Source of the DNA: Amphiura filiformis
Taxonomy: Eukaryota; Echinodermata; Ophiuroidea; Amphilepidida; Amphiuridae
DNA: 64,000 nt
Assembly: GCF_039555335.1 (NCBI RefSeq)
Contig: NC_092642.1
Location: 19,782,382-19,846,381, forward strand
Direction of reading: 5' to 3'
Shown here: one piece after another, positions 1-13,099 of the stretch
Layout of the letters: the number at the start of each line of letters is the position of its first letter
How positions within the stretch are numbered: position 1 is the first letter of the stretch
Made by a program: the position numbers and the translations under genes
The notes under the pieces: model-generated
The model's input: only the letters and a program-made list of their open reading frames with translations
Database searches by the model: none
What the model was told of the DNA's origin: nothing

Positions 1-490
1 CAACACCAATATCAGTAGTGGATAGCTACATTAGCAACAATCGGCAATTGGGAGCTACTATATCAACACCAATATCAGCAGTAGATAGCTACCTTACCCC
101 AATGAACACAATTGAAAGCCACTTCATCAACACCAATCAGCTAACCCAGCAGCCAATCAGCAATAGGAACCTACTTCTTCAACACCAATATCAGCAGTAG
201 ATGGCCATCTTAGAGCCAATGAACAATTGTAAGCTTATTCATCAACACCAATATCCATGATATCAGCAGTAGGTAGCCACCTTAGTGCCAATGAACAATT
301 GAACGTACTTCATCGACACCAATCAGCAAAAGGAAGTTACTTCATCAAAGCCAATATCAGCAGTAGGTAACTAACACAGCAACAAGCAGCAATTGGTAGC
401 TACTTCTTCAATACCTATATTAGCTGTAGATGGCTACCTTAGCGCCAATAACCAGCTACTTCAATTGAAAGCTGCTTCATCAACACCACA
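1..490. repeat. 63-bp minisatellite, first block
   Basis: Divergent units built on CTACTTCATCAACACCAATA and TCAGCAGTAGATGGCTAAC. The array continues after a foldback insertion and again from about 2,495. It runs off the left edge of the window. Confidence 0.9.
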
Positions 491-905
491 CCTTTGTTTC
501 CAATGGACATTTTATTGTGAAATTTCATTGTACAAGGAATACATAAAAAAAATTCCACATAGCCCCCGAATGAAAAGTATTTAATTATCTTTGTAATCAC
601 TCAAAAAGCATTTTGTGTGAATTTTACATCCGAACTAGAGGCTATTAAATTTTTACGAGCCTTTTTATTTTACACGTAAAGCCTATGGGGATGACGATTA
701 GAAATGGACAGCAATATTGAAAAACCCTCATTTTGGGCCATTTTAGACACTAAAATGCCCATAAAAAAAGAATAGCCTCTAGTCCGGATGTAAAATTCAC
801 ACACAATGCTACCTGAGTGAGTACAAACATAATTAAATACATTTCATTCGGGGGCTATAGCAAAAAAAAAAAATGTCCTATACCTTCATGGTTATGAAAC
901 AAAGG
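491..905. mobile_element. Foldback element inside the minisatellite
   Basis: The ends are inverted copies (CCTTTGTTTC and GAAACAAAGG). The imperfect arms pair over most of their length: CATAGCCCCCGAATGAAAAG with ATTTCATTCGGGGGCTATAG, and TTTTACATCCGAACTAGAGG with CCTCTAGTCCGGATGTAAAA. It encodes nothing and interrupts the 63-bp array. Confidence 0.8.
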
Positions 906-1175
906 TGACCAATCAGCAATATGAAGTTAACTCAGCAACGCCAATATCAGCAGTAAATAGCTAACCCAGCAACAATCAGCAATTGGTAGGTACTTTATCA
1001 ACACCAATATCAGCAGTAGATAGCTGCTAAACCCAGCAACAATCAGCAATTGGTAGCTACTTTATCAACACCAATATCTGAATATCTTAACAACAATCAG
1101 CAATTGGGAGCTACTGCATCAACACCAGTATCACCAGTACAGTAAAACGAGCACCAACCAGCAGTTGGGATCTAC
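906..1175. repeat. 63-bp minisatellite, second block
   Basis: Four to five divergent units after the foldback, with the same CAGCAATTGG and ATCAACACCAATATC cores. Confidence 0.85.
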
Positions 1176-2058
1176 GTAATCAAACTACTCTTAGCTATTG
1201 TTTCATTTTTTCCCTCTGAAGATCTCCTGGAATAGAGTTACTGAATATGATTAGATTAGTGATCTTGGAGATGGGACATTGACTGTTCAGTGCAAGTGGG
1301 TAAGTGCAATAGCTGCCATGTGTTGCTGCCATGTGTATATGTCTGACTGAGTACAATATACAATATATTGGCAAATGTTCACAGGACAGCTATTGCACTT
1401 ACCTGAGCACAGAGTCGACATGTTTATCAGGAGTAGTAGTACTACTTAGGCTTTAGATTCTTCTTGTGTTTAGGCAATAGACATGTCGTTGCTTATTTAT
1501 GGTGTCATTACTGATGCCATTTGTGAAAAATGTGCAGACAAGCCTCCAAAAATCGGGGGGGGGTTGGCATAGCCCACAGTCTAACAGGTATACATTTACT
1601 CTCTGGCATCATCCTGGTGATCTTTCCTGTTTACTCAAGCGGGGCCGCGTGGACATCCCGAAGTCTTACTATAATATAAATGAGGAAAGTTGTATGTGTG
1701 GGGTGAGTTTGTATGATTGAACATGTTGAAAGGCTCTCAAGAAATTTTCAGGGATGAAAATGGGGACGGAAAAGAGGAAAGTTTCATTAAAATAGTGGCT
1801 AAAAATGAGACAGATACCCCAAATTGTGAGGGCAATGTACATGGGAAACACCACGAGAAAGACCTCCCAAAAGATAACAGAGTGCTTGACTCAAAACATC
1901 ACCACCGTAGCCGCAGCAGGAAGGCTGACCAAAGACCGAGTAGTCATGGAAATCTTGTTTATCGTATAGGGCCTACTATACACAATTGTATACATTTTGT
2001 TGGCCGCTGAACTATTTCTTTTTTACTAGATGCATTTTTAAATAAGGAAATAAAAAAA
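1176..2058. other. Non-repetitive stretch with one weak exon-like segment
   Basis: A short inverted pair, GTAAGTGCAATAGCTG (about 1,300) and CAGCTATTGCACTTAC (about 1,386), lies here. From about 1,757 to 1,975 a plus-strand frame after an AG (ATTTTCAG) is rich in charged residues and His, but it has no recognised domain and no convincing donor. I do not call a gene. Confidence 0.4.
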
Positions 2059-2213
2059 CGCCAATAAAGAATCCTTACAAACTGAACAATATTGGGATAA
2101 ATTTCTGAACAATATTGGGGTAAACTTACCCCAATATTGTTCAATTTTTGTATTGTTCAGTTTAGAAATTGTGATTCTTTTTCCAAGTGTAAGTATTATA
2201 TACTTTATTGGCG
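2059..2213. mobile_element. Short palindromic MITE, 155 bp
   Basis: The terminal inverted repeats are CGCCAATAAAG and CTTTATTGGCG. The centre is a near-perfect palindrome around GGGGTAAACTTACCCC flanked by TGAACAATATT and AATATTGTTCA. Confidence 0.8.
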
Positions 2214-2494
2214 CAGTATACTTTAATTTTACTAGCTTTAAAGAGAACACAGGTATGGACACATGACGATTGAATGAAGACGATTTATTTGTACTATGAT
2301 TTCATACTTAACCAAGAACATTTGAAAATATTGTAAAGGACTAAATCGACTAAATTTGCCGCAAAAGTCGAAGTTTAAGTAATTTTGGGTTTTGTCCTCA
2401 AAAGTGGAGGGGGAGAGAAAACGGGGGGGGGTAAGAACAATATTTGGATCAGCCTGAACTGCTGTGTACCAGATGCGCAATAGAAAACACACCA

Positions 2495-4118
2495 ACGAGC
2501 AGCAATTGGTAGCTACTTCATCAACACCAATCATCAAGAGGAAGGTACTTCATCAACAACACCAATACCAGCAGTAGATAGCTAACCCAGTACAGTCAGC
2601 AATTGGAAGCTACTTCATCAACACCAATATCAGCTGTAGATAGCTACATAATTAGCACCAATAAACAGTTGAAAGCTTCTTCATCAACACCAATCAGCAA
2701 TATGTATCTACTTCATCAACACCAATATCAGCAGTAGATGGCTATCCCAGCAACAAACAGAAATTGGAATTAGTTACTTCATCAACACTAAATATCCGCA
2801 GTAGATGGCTATCTCTGCAACAACCAGCAATAGGAAGTTACTTCATCAACACCAATATCAGCAGTAGATGGCTAACTCAGCACCTATCAACAATTGGAAG
2901 CTACCGGTACTTCATCAACACCAATATCAGCAGTAGATGGCTAACTCAGCACCAATCAGCAATTGGAAGCTACTTCATCAACACCAATATCCGCAGTAGA
3001 TGGCTATCCCTGCAACAACCAGCAATAGGAAGCTACTTCATCAACACCAATATCAGCAGTAGATGGCTAACTCAGCACCTATCAACAATTGGAAGCTACC
3101 GGTACTTCATCAACACCAATATCAGCAGTAGATGGCTAACTCAGCACCAATCAGCAATTGGAAGCTACTTCATCAACACCAATATCCGCAGTAGATGGCT
3201 ATTCCTGCAACAACCAGCAATAGGAAGCTACTTCATCAACACCAATATCAGCAGAAGATGGCTATCCCAGCAACAACCAGCAATTGGAAGTTACTTCATC
3301 AACACCAATATCAGCAGTAGATGGCTAACTCAGCACCTATCAACAATTGGAAGCTACTTCATCAACACCAATATCAGCAGTAGATAGCTAACCCAGCACC
3401 TATCAGCAATTGGAAGCTACTTCATCAACACCAATATCAGCAGTAGATGGCTAACTCCGCACCAATCAACAATTGGAAGCTACTTCATCAACACCAATAT
3501 CAGCAGTAGATGGCTAACTCAGCACCAATCAGCAATTGGAAGCTACTTCATCAACACCAATATCAGCAGTAGATGGCTAAGCACCTATGAACAATTGGAA
3601 GCTACTTCATCAACACCAATATCAGCAGTAGATAGCTAACCCAGCACCTATCAGCAATTGGAAGCTACTTCATCAACACCAATATCAGCAGTAGATGGCT
3701 AACTCAGCACCAATCAACAATTGGAAGTTACTTCATCAACACCAATATCAGCTGTAGATGGCTAACTCAGCACCAATCAGCAATTGGAAGCTACTTCATC
3801 AACACCAATATCAGCAGTAGATGGCTAATTCAGCACCAATCAGCAATTGGAAGCTACTTCATCAACACCAATATCAGCAGTAGATGGCTATCCCTGCAAC
3901 AACCAGCAATTGGAAGCTACTTCATCAACACCAATATCATCAGAAGATGGCTATCCCAACAACAACCAGCAATTGGAAGCTACTTCATCAACACCAACAA
4001 TGACCAATATCAGCAGTAGATGGCTAACTCAGCACCAACCAGCAATTGGAAGGTACTTCATCAACACCAATATCAGTAGTAGATAGCTAACCCAGCAACA
4101 AGCATATTTGGGTGCTAC
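2495..4118. repeat. 63-bp minisatellite, main block, about 26 units
   Basis: The spacing of CAATTGG cores is 63 bp (3,407, 3,470, 3,533); some units are 69 bp through a CCGGTA insertion. Groups of two or three variants recur, so higher-order duplication has occurred. Because 63 is 21 codons, a 207-codon frame stays open at 2,764-3,387; it is not a gene. Confidence 0.95.
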
Positions 4119-4859
4119 TTGTAGGGATTACTTTTCTTCCTTTTAATACGGGCCCATGGTATATTTTCTTTGCTTTTATACGGGCCTATAAAAATCAAAC
4201 AAAAGTAGCGGGTCCGTAAAAACAAGTAAAAGAGACGTGCATTGACAATACAAGATAGCGACACACACTTTCTAAAAAATATTTCACTTGAATTATGTTA
4301 CTGTCTGCTTTTGCCACAATGATCATCCTCGATATAATGAAGACTTCGAGAAATCAGTGAATGCAGCTTAATCGTGAGAACACAAATTGCAACATTTTGC
4401 CCTCTAATATTCATTATTATTTGATCATTCAGCTTAAAATTGGCAATTGTTCCAATAACTTCATTCTGGGAGCAAAAGCCGTTATTTTCGAATTGCAAAT
4501 TTTCGCTCGCTTCGCGCGCATTTGTCCAATTTAACGGTTCATACTTGATCATTTTAGCTTCAAATTGGCACATTTTTTGCACTTCGCGCGGAAGTTGTTC
4601 ACAGAAACAAGCAATAACACTTTCAAATTGCAAATTTGTGAACGCTTGGCGCGCATTTGTCTAATTCAATGTTCATATTTGATTATTGGCATGCAGCTAA
4701 ACAAGCTACTTTAAACACGTGTTCAAGCATTTTACACCAACCTCCCTCCCCCATGTCACAAAAACATTTACGCCACTGCTGACCTCCCCCACACACCTAT
4801 GAAGTCCTACACCATCATCGCTCGGATCAAAGGGGTCCGTGCGTTCATTTTACCCCCGG
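4119..4859. repeat. Diverged direct repeat with GCGCGCATTTGTC
   Basis: Segments at about 4,489-4,553 and 4,622-4,686 are similar (both contain AATTGCAAATTT and GCGCGCATTTGTC) and are separated by about 133 bp. The rest of the stretch shows nothing recognisable. Confidence 0.55.
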
Positions 4860-6830
4860 GCCCGGCTCGGCGGCACTGTCAATTATAGCCGTTTTGAGCC
4901 ATGATTTTGCGTACTGAATCCTCATCTAGAATGCTTGTTAGGCAATGTTTTTGGAACATTATTATTTTGCATGTTTTTTGCGCTTTGCTTTCTATCTTCT
5001 GAAGATAGCATTTCAGGGCCTAGCAATTAACACCTCTATTTTTTCCTTATGTTTAATGATATTTTTTATAATATTATTTTAACTATCTACTGAAGATAGC
5101 AATTACGGCGGGTTTATAATAAGACAAAAGGTAATTTCTTGCGTACTGAATCATCATTGTTTTTTGTGGGTTTTTTTCTTTTCTTTTTAATACCGGCCAT
5201 GTTTTGAATTTTTGTTTCTTTTTCCCCTTCATGTTACTGATAATCACTGCCGTTTTCAATTTTAATCAGCTTCGTCATTTGAACATTTCTTTATAGCTTT
5301 GCATTCGGCATTTTTTATGATTATTATTTTGACTATCTACTGAAGATAGCAATAATGGCGGATTTGTATAAGACCAAATGTAATTTCTTGCATACTGAAT
5401 CATCATTGTGGGTGTTTTGTTGTTGTTGTTTTAACCAGCCATGTTTTGCATTTTTGTTTCTTATTTATTTTTCTAAGCACGTGGTCAATTATAGCCGTTT
5501 TGCCCTGTGATTTTGTGTACTGAATCCTCATCTAGAATGCGTGTTAAGACAATGTTGTTTGGAACATTGTTATTTTGCAAGTTTTTTGCTTTGCTTGCTA
5601 TCTTCAATTCTGAAGATAACATTTAGGGGCTACAAAGAAAATAATTGATAACGCCATTTTTTTCTTTATGTTTAATGATTTTTTCAAATGATTATTGTTG
5701 TCAATATCTACTCTACTGAATATAGCACTTACGGTGGGTTTATATAAGACAAAAGGTAATTTCTTGTAAACTAAGCATCATTTTCGTTTTGTTTTTTTGC
5801 ATTTTTGTTTCTTATTTTCCCCCTTCATGTTCATGATAATCTCTGCTATATAAGTGCCGTGTTATATTTTGGTCAGCTTCGTCATTTTATCACTTCTTTA
5901 TAGTTTTGCATTCGGCCTATTGACTTTTTTTCTAAGTGCGCGGTCAATTATAGCCGTTTTGCCCCGTGATTTTGCGTCCTGAATCCTCATCTAAAAAGCG
6001 TGTTGGGCAATATTTTTTGAAACCTTATTGTTTTGCAGGTTGTTGTTTTGCTTGCTATCATCTGAAGATAGCATTTAGGGCCTGCAAAGCAAATAATTAA
6101 TACCTCTATTTTTCTCCTTATGTTTAATGATTTTTTAATGATTATTATTTTGACTATCTACTAGCAATTAGCAATTACTGCGGTTTTGTATAGACAAAAG
6201 GTAATTTCTTGCGTATATACTGAATCATAAGTGTTTTTTTGTTTTGTTTTTTATTCGGTTTTTTTTTTTTGGTTTTCTTTTCTTTTTAATACCAGCCATG
6301 TTTTGCATTTTTGTTTCTTATTTTTCCCCATCATGTTCATTATAATCTCTGCTAGTTTATAAGTGTCGTTTTAAATTGTTTGGTCATCTTCGTCATTTTA
6401 ACTTTTCTTTATAGCTTTGCATTCGGCCTATTGGCTATTTTTGTCTGAGCGCGCAGCCAATTACCGTTTTGCCCTGTGATTTTGCGTAGTGAATCCTCAT
6501 CTGGAATGCGTGTTAGGCAATGTTTTTTGGAATATTATTATTTTGCATGTTTTTTGCTTTGCTTGCTATCTTCTGAAGATAGCATACGGGCTAATAATTA
6601 ACACCCCTATTTTTTCTTTATGTATAACGATATTTTTTATGATACTATTTTGACTATCTACTGAAGATAGCAATTTCGGCGGGTTTACATTAGACAAAAG
6701 GTAATTTCTTGCTTACTGAATCATCATTGGTTGTTTGTTGTTGTTTTCTTTTCTTTTTAATACCAGCCATGTTCATTATATTATTTGCTATATAAGTGCC
6801 ATTTTAAATTTGGTCAGCTTCGTACTTTTA
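4860..6830. repeat. Tandem array of about 0.5-kb units, four copies
   Basis: Each unit starts near CAATTATAGCCGTTTTG and holds GATTTTGCGTACTGAATCCT. The starts fall at about 4,878, 5,487, 5,944 and 6,458. Each contains palindromes of the form GCTATCTTCTGAAGATAGC and a second one near CTATCTACTGAAGATAG. Divergence between units is substantial and no coding potential is seen. Confidence 0.85.
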
Positions 6831-7020
6831 AAACGAGAACTGCCGCATTCTCCTGTGAGCTTCGATCAAAGTGCAAAATATGACCACTTTAAACTTCAAC
6901 GGCCTTTATTTCAATGTTCATTTTCTCGGTAAAATGACGATTTAGGTACACGATAACTCAATAAATACAGCATCTATAGGTAAGCAATTATGCTCATCAT
7001 AAAAAGCATGATCGACTTAA

Positions 7021-7679
7021 GGGCTGGGGTATGAACGTTTGGACAGTATTTATTTTGGGACATCAGAGCACATCAGACATATCGAATTGCATTCTGAATA
7101 CGAAGAATGTCATTCTGATATCAAATAATTTTGATTTTTGAAATTCGCAATTTAATACACATTTTATGGCAAATCATTAAAATCTATATTTTTGATATTT
7201 AACAGTACTTGAAGTAAACTTTATAAATCTGATGATTTATACTTAAAGTGTATGTAGGTGGGATGAAAAGCCGACGATCAATTGAAAATTTTGACCTTTC
7301 GTATTGAAGATATGGATTTTTTTCCCAAAACACCAAAAAAAATTAGGTATTTTTTGGTTAAAAATCCATATCTTCAATATGAAAGGTCAACATTTTCAAT
7401 TGACCGTCGGCTTTTCCTCCCTGCTACATACACTTTAAGAATATATCATTAGATTTATATAATTTACTTCGAGGACTGTTATGTATCAAAAATTTGAAAA
7501 ATATCAAATTTGTATAATTTGTCATAAAATTTGTATTATATTGTGATTTTCAAAAAATGAAAATTATTTGATATCAGAAAGACATGCTTCGTATTCAGAA
7601 TGCAATTCGATAGGTCCTAGGTGCTCTCATGTCCCACAAAAATATTGTCGAAACGCAATAAACGCTCATTTTAGATCCC
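7021..7679. mobile_element. TTAA foldback family F, copy 1 (659 bp)
   Basis: Flanked by TTAA at 7,017-7,020 and 7,680-7,683, it starts GGGCTGGGGTATG and ends TTTTAGATCCC. The whole element is one long imperfect palindrome; its halves meet near 7,330 around CCAAAACACCAAAAAAAATT. The TTAA target and GGG/CCC ends suggest a piggyBac-mobilised non-autonomous element. Confidence 0.85.
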
Positions 7680-7683
7680 TTAA

Positions 7684-9764
7684 GAAACGGTTTTCTCATT
7701 ATTTTATATTTTGGTCAATTTCAGATTTTAGGCATCATTTTGTGCAAATAGGCGTTTGTGAATTTTAAAAGTTCATTTTGATGCCTTATATGGTCAATAT
7801 CTCAAAAAATAAGGCCAATATCAAAAACTAAAAAACCGTTTTTGGAATGGTGTCTCAAGATTAAGAAAAAAACAAAACAACAATTTTTGGAAAGAGTGTT
7901 TTTTTGTTATGATGTACCGAACAAAAATTGCCAAAAACTCACTTTTGTGTGATTTTCTTCATAATTGTTGTTTTTACACCAAATCTGTATTTATATTAAG
8001 ATTCATTGATGTCTTGCCTTTATAAAAATGTATACTTTTATATGTCTTGCGTTAATAATTACAAAGTTATGGCACTTTTACTACATGCATGTCTGAGAGT
8101 ACACAGCTGCTGGGCTAATTTGCATCAATGCTAATTAATTATGCAAATTAGAGGGTACCTGGAACATTTAAGCATGGATTTTTAACAAAATATTTGCAAA
8201 AATTACATATTTATGAGCTTCTCAAGTCATTTTAGCTCATTAACTTTATTGATTATTGATAAAAACAATAAGATACAAAGACAATATAAATTGATGTATT
8301 ATGAAAACCGTATGTCCGATTTGCTTCCAACAAAAGGCATATTGATAAGTGTGCTTTGCTCCTACTCAATTAATCTGTTTAAGACATGCTTAGAGCACTT
8401 CCATAATGCCTCCAATACCACCTTAAGGTCATGAAATGTTTTAAAGAAAAAGCATTTTAAAAATATAAAAATGTTGTGGTAAAATTGTTCAAAATGTTTT
8501 GTCAACACTTATATAACATGATTTTAAAATAATTGTGAATGTATTGAACTAAATTTTCTGGCAATCTTTTTAATATATATCGATTATGGGATTACCGGTA
8601 TTAAATATACACTTCAAGTAAAGTATAGTACAGTCCACACATATGAAACATACATATCAAAGCTGGAACTGCAATAAAGCTGTTTTATTTACTGAGTACT
8701 ATTTGTATGAGAATGGTTTACAATGTTGCTTACATTGATACTCTAGAATCAAGACTCATTGATTTGATACCCTACTTCAAATAATGGAGAAATAATATAT
8801 AGACCTATTATATCGTTGTCATCCATGCATACACCAAATAACATCGGACTATAAAATGTCCCATGTCTGCATCCCTTTGGTTATTAAATCTACAAAGGTG
8901 ACATTTACAATTTTTTAACCATAAAAAAGCATTATTGCCTTGGTCAATATGGAGAATTCACTTAAAGCACTATACATGTTTATAAGGATGGCTTATATTA
9001 ATCTGTTATAGGCAGTATGCAAAAAGCATGACAATGCAAAGCATACACTAATGGTGGTTTGTTGTATCTCTTACATTAGGCCACCCTAATTAAATCACGA
9101 GTCTCAATCCTTGTGAAAAATTGAAAACCTAATGCAGAATGTTTTTGTAAATTTTATTATTATTATTATTTTATGTGTCAGTACAGGCTTTGGGACAAGC
9201 ATTTTGTGCAGAAAATATCCAATGTCTGTTAGACAATAGACAAATAAAATCACCAATACAAAAAAAATTCTTCTCTGTGTTGAAAACTTCAAAACTTGTT
9301 TCAACTTGAAAAAATCAGAATTTTAAATTTTATCTTTGACTTTTGGTTAAAAAAAGATATAAAAAAATGAATTTCTTGATTTTCAAAGGGCACTACGTGC
9401 ACGATTTTACTAACGCGCACGGCAGCTTTGAGACTCAGGTTTTCATTAAGATGGCCTTATTTATGAGATAATTGGCCAACATATGCCACAACTAAAAATA
9501 ATTCCCAACAAAAACTATAACCTTATAGCCATTGCCAAAGATACCAGGTTCCACAGCCTGATTTACATATAAACTGAACTTTGTTGATTTTAAAGAACTC
9601 ATATAAAAGAATGCTTTGATTGTAACTGATGTTTGATTTAAAAAAAATGCAATTTTAACATAAATATTTTTCGAGTTTTCTACATATAAAAAAAGAGATT
9701 ACTTTTTATATAAATTTGAACCATTATTGCTATTAATTTGTTTTAGGTGTAACAAAATACAATC
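7684..9764. other. No gene seen; scattered repeat fragments
   Basis: AT-rich. A fragment at about 8,240-8,330 (AAAACCGTATGTCC) recurs at 59,030-59,060. A short (TTA)n run lies near 9,155. No exon-like segment was found. Confidence 0.5.
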
Positions 9765-9766
9765 TA

Positions 9767-10087
9767 CAGTCCAACCTCTTTTATCCGGCCATGATGGGAC
9801 CAAGCATTGTCCGGATAAGTGAAAAATCCGGATAAATGAATTTCATGTAATTCTGTATTGAAAGTTCCAAGGACTGAAATTGTGACAACAAAAGATTGTG
9901 CTAATATGGGATAATAGCACTAAAAGATGGCTTTAGAGTGCTTTGTGCAATATAGATGTCATTCTAAGCATTCAGAGCATGGAATTATGGTGTTAAATCA
10001 TCAAAAACATGTTTTCCTCTGAACATTTCACAGCCGGATAACAGAGAGATCCATATAAAAGAGGTCCGGATAAGAGAGGTTGGACTG
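9767..10087. mobile_element. Pogo/Tigger-type MITE, 321 bp
   Basis: The terminal inverted repeats begin CAGTCCAACCTCTTTTATCC and end TAAGAGAGGTTGGACTG. A TA dinucleotide lies on each side (9,765-9,766 and 10,088-10,089). The CAGT...CCGGATAA style of end is typical of pogo-like Tc1/mariner elements. No transposase is present. Confidence 0.88.
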
Positions 10088-10140
10088 TACATGGTTCATC
10101 TTAGCAGTGAAGTGTTTTAAAAAAACATGTTTAAGGCCCT

Positions 10141-10375
10141 GTATCCATAGGCTGTTTCCTTGTGGCGTGTGCCCTTGTTCCGTGTTCACTTGTTCCCATG
10201 TGACCTGCCACACAGACAACAAACCTTTGTTTTGCTTAGTGGCCGTATCCATAGTATATAACCTATGGAAACGGCCACAAAGCAAAACAAAGATTCGTTG
10301 TCTGTGTGGCAGGTCTATGGGAACAAGTGAAACGGAACAAGGGCACACGCCACAAAAACAGCAGCCTATGGATAC
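10141..10375. mobile_element. Foldback element, arms of about 115 bp
   Basis: The left arm starts GTATCCATAGGCTG and the right arm ends CAGCCTATGGATAC. The arms share GGCGTGTGCCCTTGTTCCG and TGCCACACAGACAAC with their inverse. The GTATCCATAG motif also occurs at the inner end of the left arm. Both strands look open here only because of the palindrome. Confidence 0.9.
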
Positions 10376-11000
10376 TGAAACCTAAATGTCAGTGAACAGA
10401 GAAAGGGTGATGTCAATCATACTCGTATCTGTCAATGAAGGCTAGATATTAAATGAAACACTGGTGGTCAAGCACCCCTCTCACTCATGTCTCACCATAA
10501 TAATTATATTTTAAAAGGCAGGATAGGCCTACAACAGGTCAAAAACTCAAATGTAAAACTTTTATGTTATTCTGGTCCACAATAATGTGACACTTTCAAA
10601 AAGACTTGCAAACTATGCTTGTATGCCAAGGATAATGCATTGCATGCCCTTGGCAACACCGGATTATTTTTATTTTAAGACTGTAAAATTTAGACACTTC
10701 TCACCTTGAGTTTTCAACAAAAATATAAAAAAAGTCAGCAACCCTGAATTCAGGGTATTCTTGTTTTTGTGTTTACTTTGGTTATTATTTTTGGTCATTT
10801 TCAAGACCTTATTGAATGAAAATATATTCATTTTCTAAACTATGTAGTATTTACAAGAATTTTTACATTCAATGGAAAAGACACTTCTGGGCAGAATTGG
10901 AGAGATGCCATAAATGTGAGAGTGCTTTTTTTTCTTTTTTTTTTTTTTTGCTCTTAATCATCTCCAATTCTCCATGTGATTTAATCTCTATAATATTTAT

Positions 11001-11167
11001 CACCCTGATGTGGCAGTGACGTCAATGTGTTGAGGCAGCTGTTTTGCTCATGCAACTATGCCGTGTTTTAAGAGCGTGTGTGCGTGCACCAGCGCTTTGA
11101 GCATCCATTGGCTACTTGAAGCTACACCCTATGAAATGTGCACTGATGTCACTGCCACATTAGGGTG
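11001..11167. mobile_element. Short MITE, 167 bp
   Basis: 24-bp terminal inverted repeats: CACCCTGATGTGGCAGTGAC on the left, and CACTGCCACATTAGGGTG at the right end. Confidence 0.85.
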
Positions 11168-12094
11168 AAAAAGGACATAGAACATATTTTTAAACCAAAC
11201 CTAATGGATAGAATTTGCATTTTCAGCACTTTTGTAGCTGTCTGAACTAAAGTTCCCTTAACATAAGTCTGCTTTTCATACATAAACCATTGACCAGTCA
11301 AATAATGTATATTTGAATAAGAGTATAAACATCTCATCATTTACCTGGTCACATCGCCAGAAGTGGCCTTATTTAAAAAAAAACAAGTTATTATATTATT
11401 GTGATGCGGAATTTAATCTGACCCAACAGAAGGAAATGAGGCAAATATTGATAATTTTAACTGATTAACAGATATCTACAATGAGTGGTCAAATTAAGTA
11501 GAAAATAAAGCATACATGTACCAGAAAAACAATGTTGGCAAAAATTTGGGGCAAAAATAAGCTCCAAATGATCTTCCTTAATTTACATTAGATTTCTTTT
11601 AAAAACCTGTCATACTGGCATAAACTTCCCAGATAATGTATGCCAAATTGGTCCTCATAAAACTGTACTGAAATCAAATACTAAAAGTGTCTTCAACAAT
11701 CACTACCCTATGTAAGTGAAATGATCTCCTCCCAGGTCGTAAAGGCTATCAATCTATGAATATAATGCTTTTGGAGATATTCAAAACTGAAATGCTTTTT
11801 CTGTAAAAATTGTAATGTCTCAGAAATAAGGAATTCCCTGTAATTTCCAAATCATATAAGATATTTTCAATTGCAGTGATGTTAACCAATAATATATTAC
11901 TATTAATATTTTGCCTCATTTAATCATGTGGGGTCAATAATAAAGCAATATGAATACATAACATATATGAACATAATTCTATATATACATGTAGATACTA
12001 TTCCAAGTTTTAGTCAGGCTGAGGCTGTCACCTCTGATGGCACATTCCATTTCCTGTCATTCGCCCATTGCATGGTTCCACCATGTGTGAGAAG
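11168..12094. other. No feature seen
   Basis: AT-rich sequence without repeats or exon-like segments that I could recognise. Confidence 0.45.
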
Positions 12095-12200
12095 AGCATT
12101 GATCAGGCAGCATGCATGAATGGGAATTGAACCAGTCATATTCGCTGGCTTAATGCACGTTAGAATATGACCGCTGCTAGGTCAACTGCATGGCTCACTC
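12095..12200 (-). repeat. Possible tRNA-derived SINE fragment
   Basis: On the minus strand GGTTCAATTCCC fits a pol III B box, and AGTTGACCTAGCAGCGG is a loose A box about 60 bp upstream. The rest does not fold as a tRNA. Confidence 0.4.
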
Positions 12201-12874
12201 CTTCTTTGTTACGAACCACTGATTGAAATGATCACAGCACAAAGCCTATGGCATATCAAAATTCGGAACAGGTGCATAAGCCCAGGCTTGAACCAGTAAC
12301 CAATAACTACTAACATGCACTACGGCAGCGAATAACATTGCGTAAAGTTATGTACGGTAACTTTTTCCTTTCATGTCATGCCAGTTTGAGGCTCTCCTTG
12401 CATCACGGCAGAACTGTGCAATAGGCGAAAAGGTCTGGTTTGTGGATATGAACTGTAATGGATTGAATAAATCTAAACTCAATACAGCTTAGATTTACCA
12501 AGGATTAAACAGGGCACCTGTCTCATACCTCTTCAAGTATGATAGCAGTGACATGTATTTTGGCTGCAACTTTCATGTTGATAGTAAATTGACAGGTAGC
12601 TTGTCAATTAACATTTTGAATAATCATTTATACAGTCTTACAACTAACATTCACTCCTGGATGTGGTGAATTTCCAAAACATGAACCCTTTTGGAACAAA
12701 CTCCAAAATTCCTCAAATAACATAAAAAGGAGACAGGACGAGGTCTCATTTCCTGATTATTATTAAGCAAAACTTCCTTTTCATCAGTCCTATCTGTTGT
12801 ATTTACTTAGAGCATGTTTTGATAAATGTATGAAAGCAGTGTGATATTATATTGTAAAATGGTAATACAAGAAG

Positions 12875-13099
12875 TACACTACACTGCCTGATTCCTATTG
12901 TTGCAGCCCCAGAGGTACACTGTTATCCAGCTACTTCCTTGGTACTCTATAGAGTACCTGTGTAGGTACTCTAAGAGTACACACATCAGAATCACATGTA
13001 AAGAACGCACACTATTACTGGTTTGGTACTGCACTTGTAGCCACAAAGTAACTGGGCACCACCTCTGAGGTCGGCAGCAATAGGAATCTGGTAGTGTAT
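12875..13099. mobile_element. MITE-like inverted repeat, 225 bp
   Basis: The ends are inverted relatives: TACACTACACTGCCTGATTC then CTATTGTTGC on the left, and GCAGCAATAGGAATCTGGTA then GTGTA on the right. The centre has direct TACTCTA and GAGTACC repeats. Confidence 0.75.

Noticed and set aside
2764-3387. 207-codon open frame as a repeat protein gene
   Set aside because: It is a by-product of a 63-bp tandem repeat with a period divisible by three. Other blocks of the same array are interrupted, and there is no start context or splice evidence.
10028-10385. Overlapping sense and antisense frames of about 100 codons
   Set aside because: Both arise from the arms of the foldback at 10,141-10,375.
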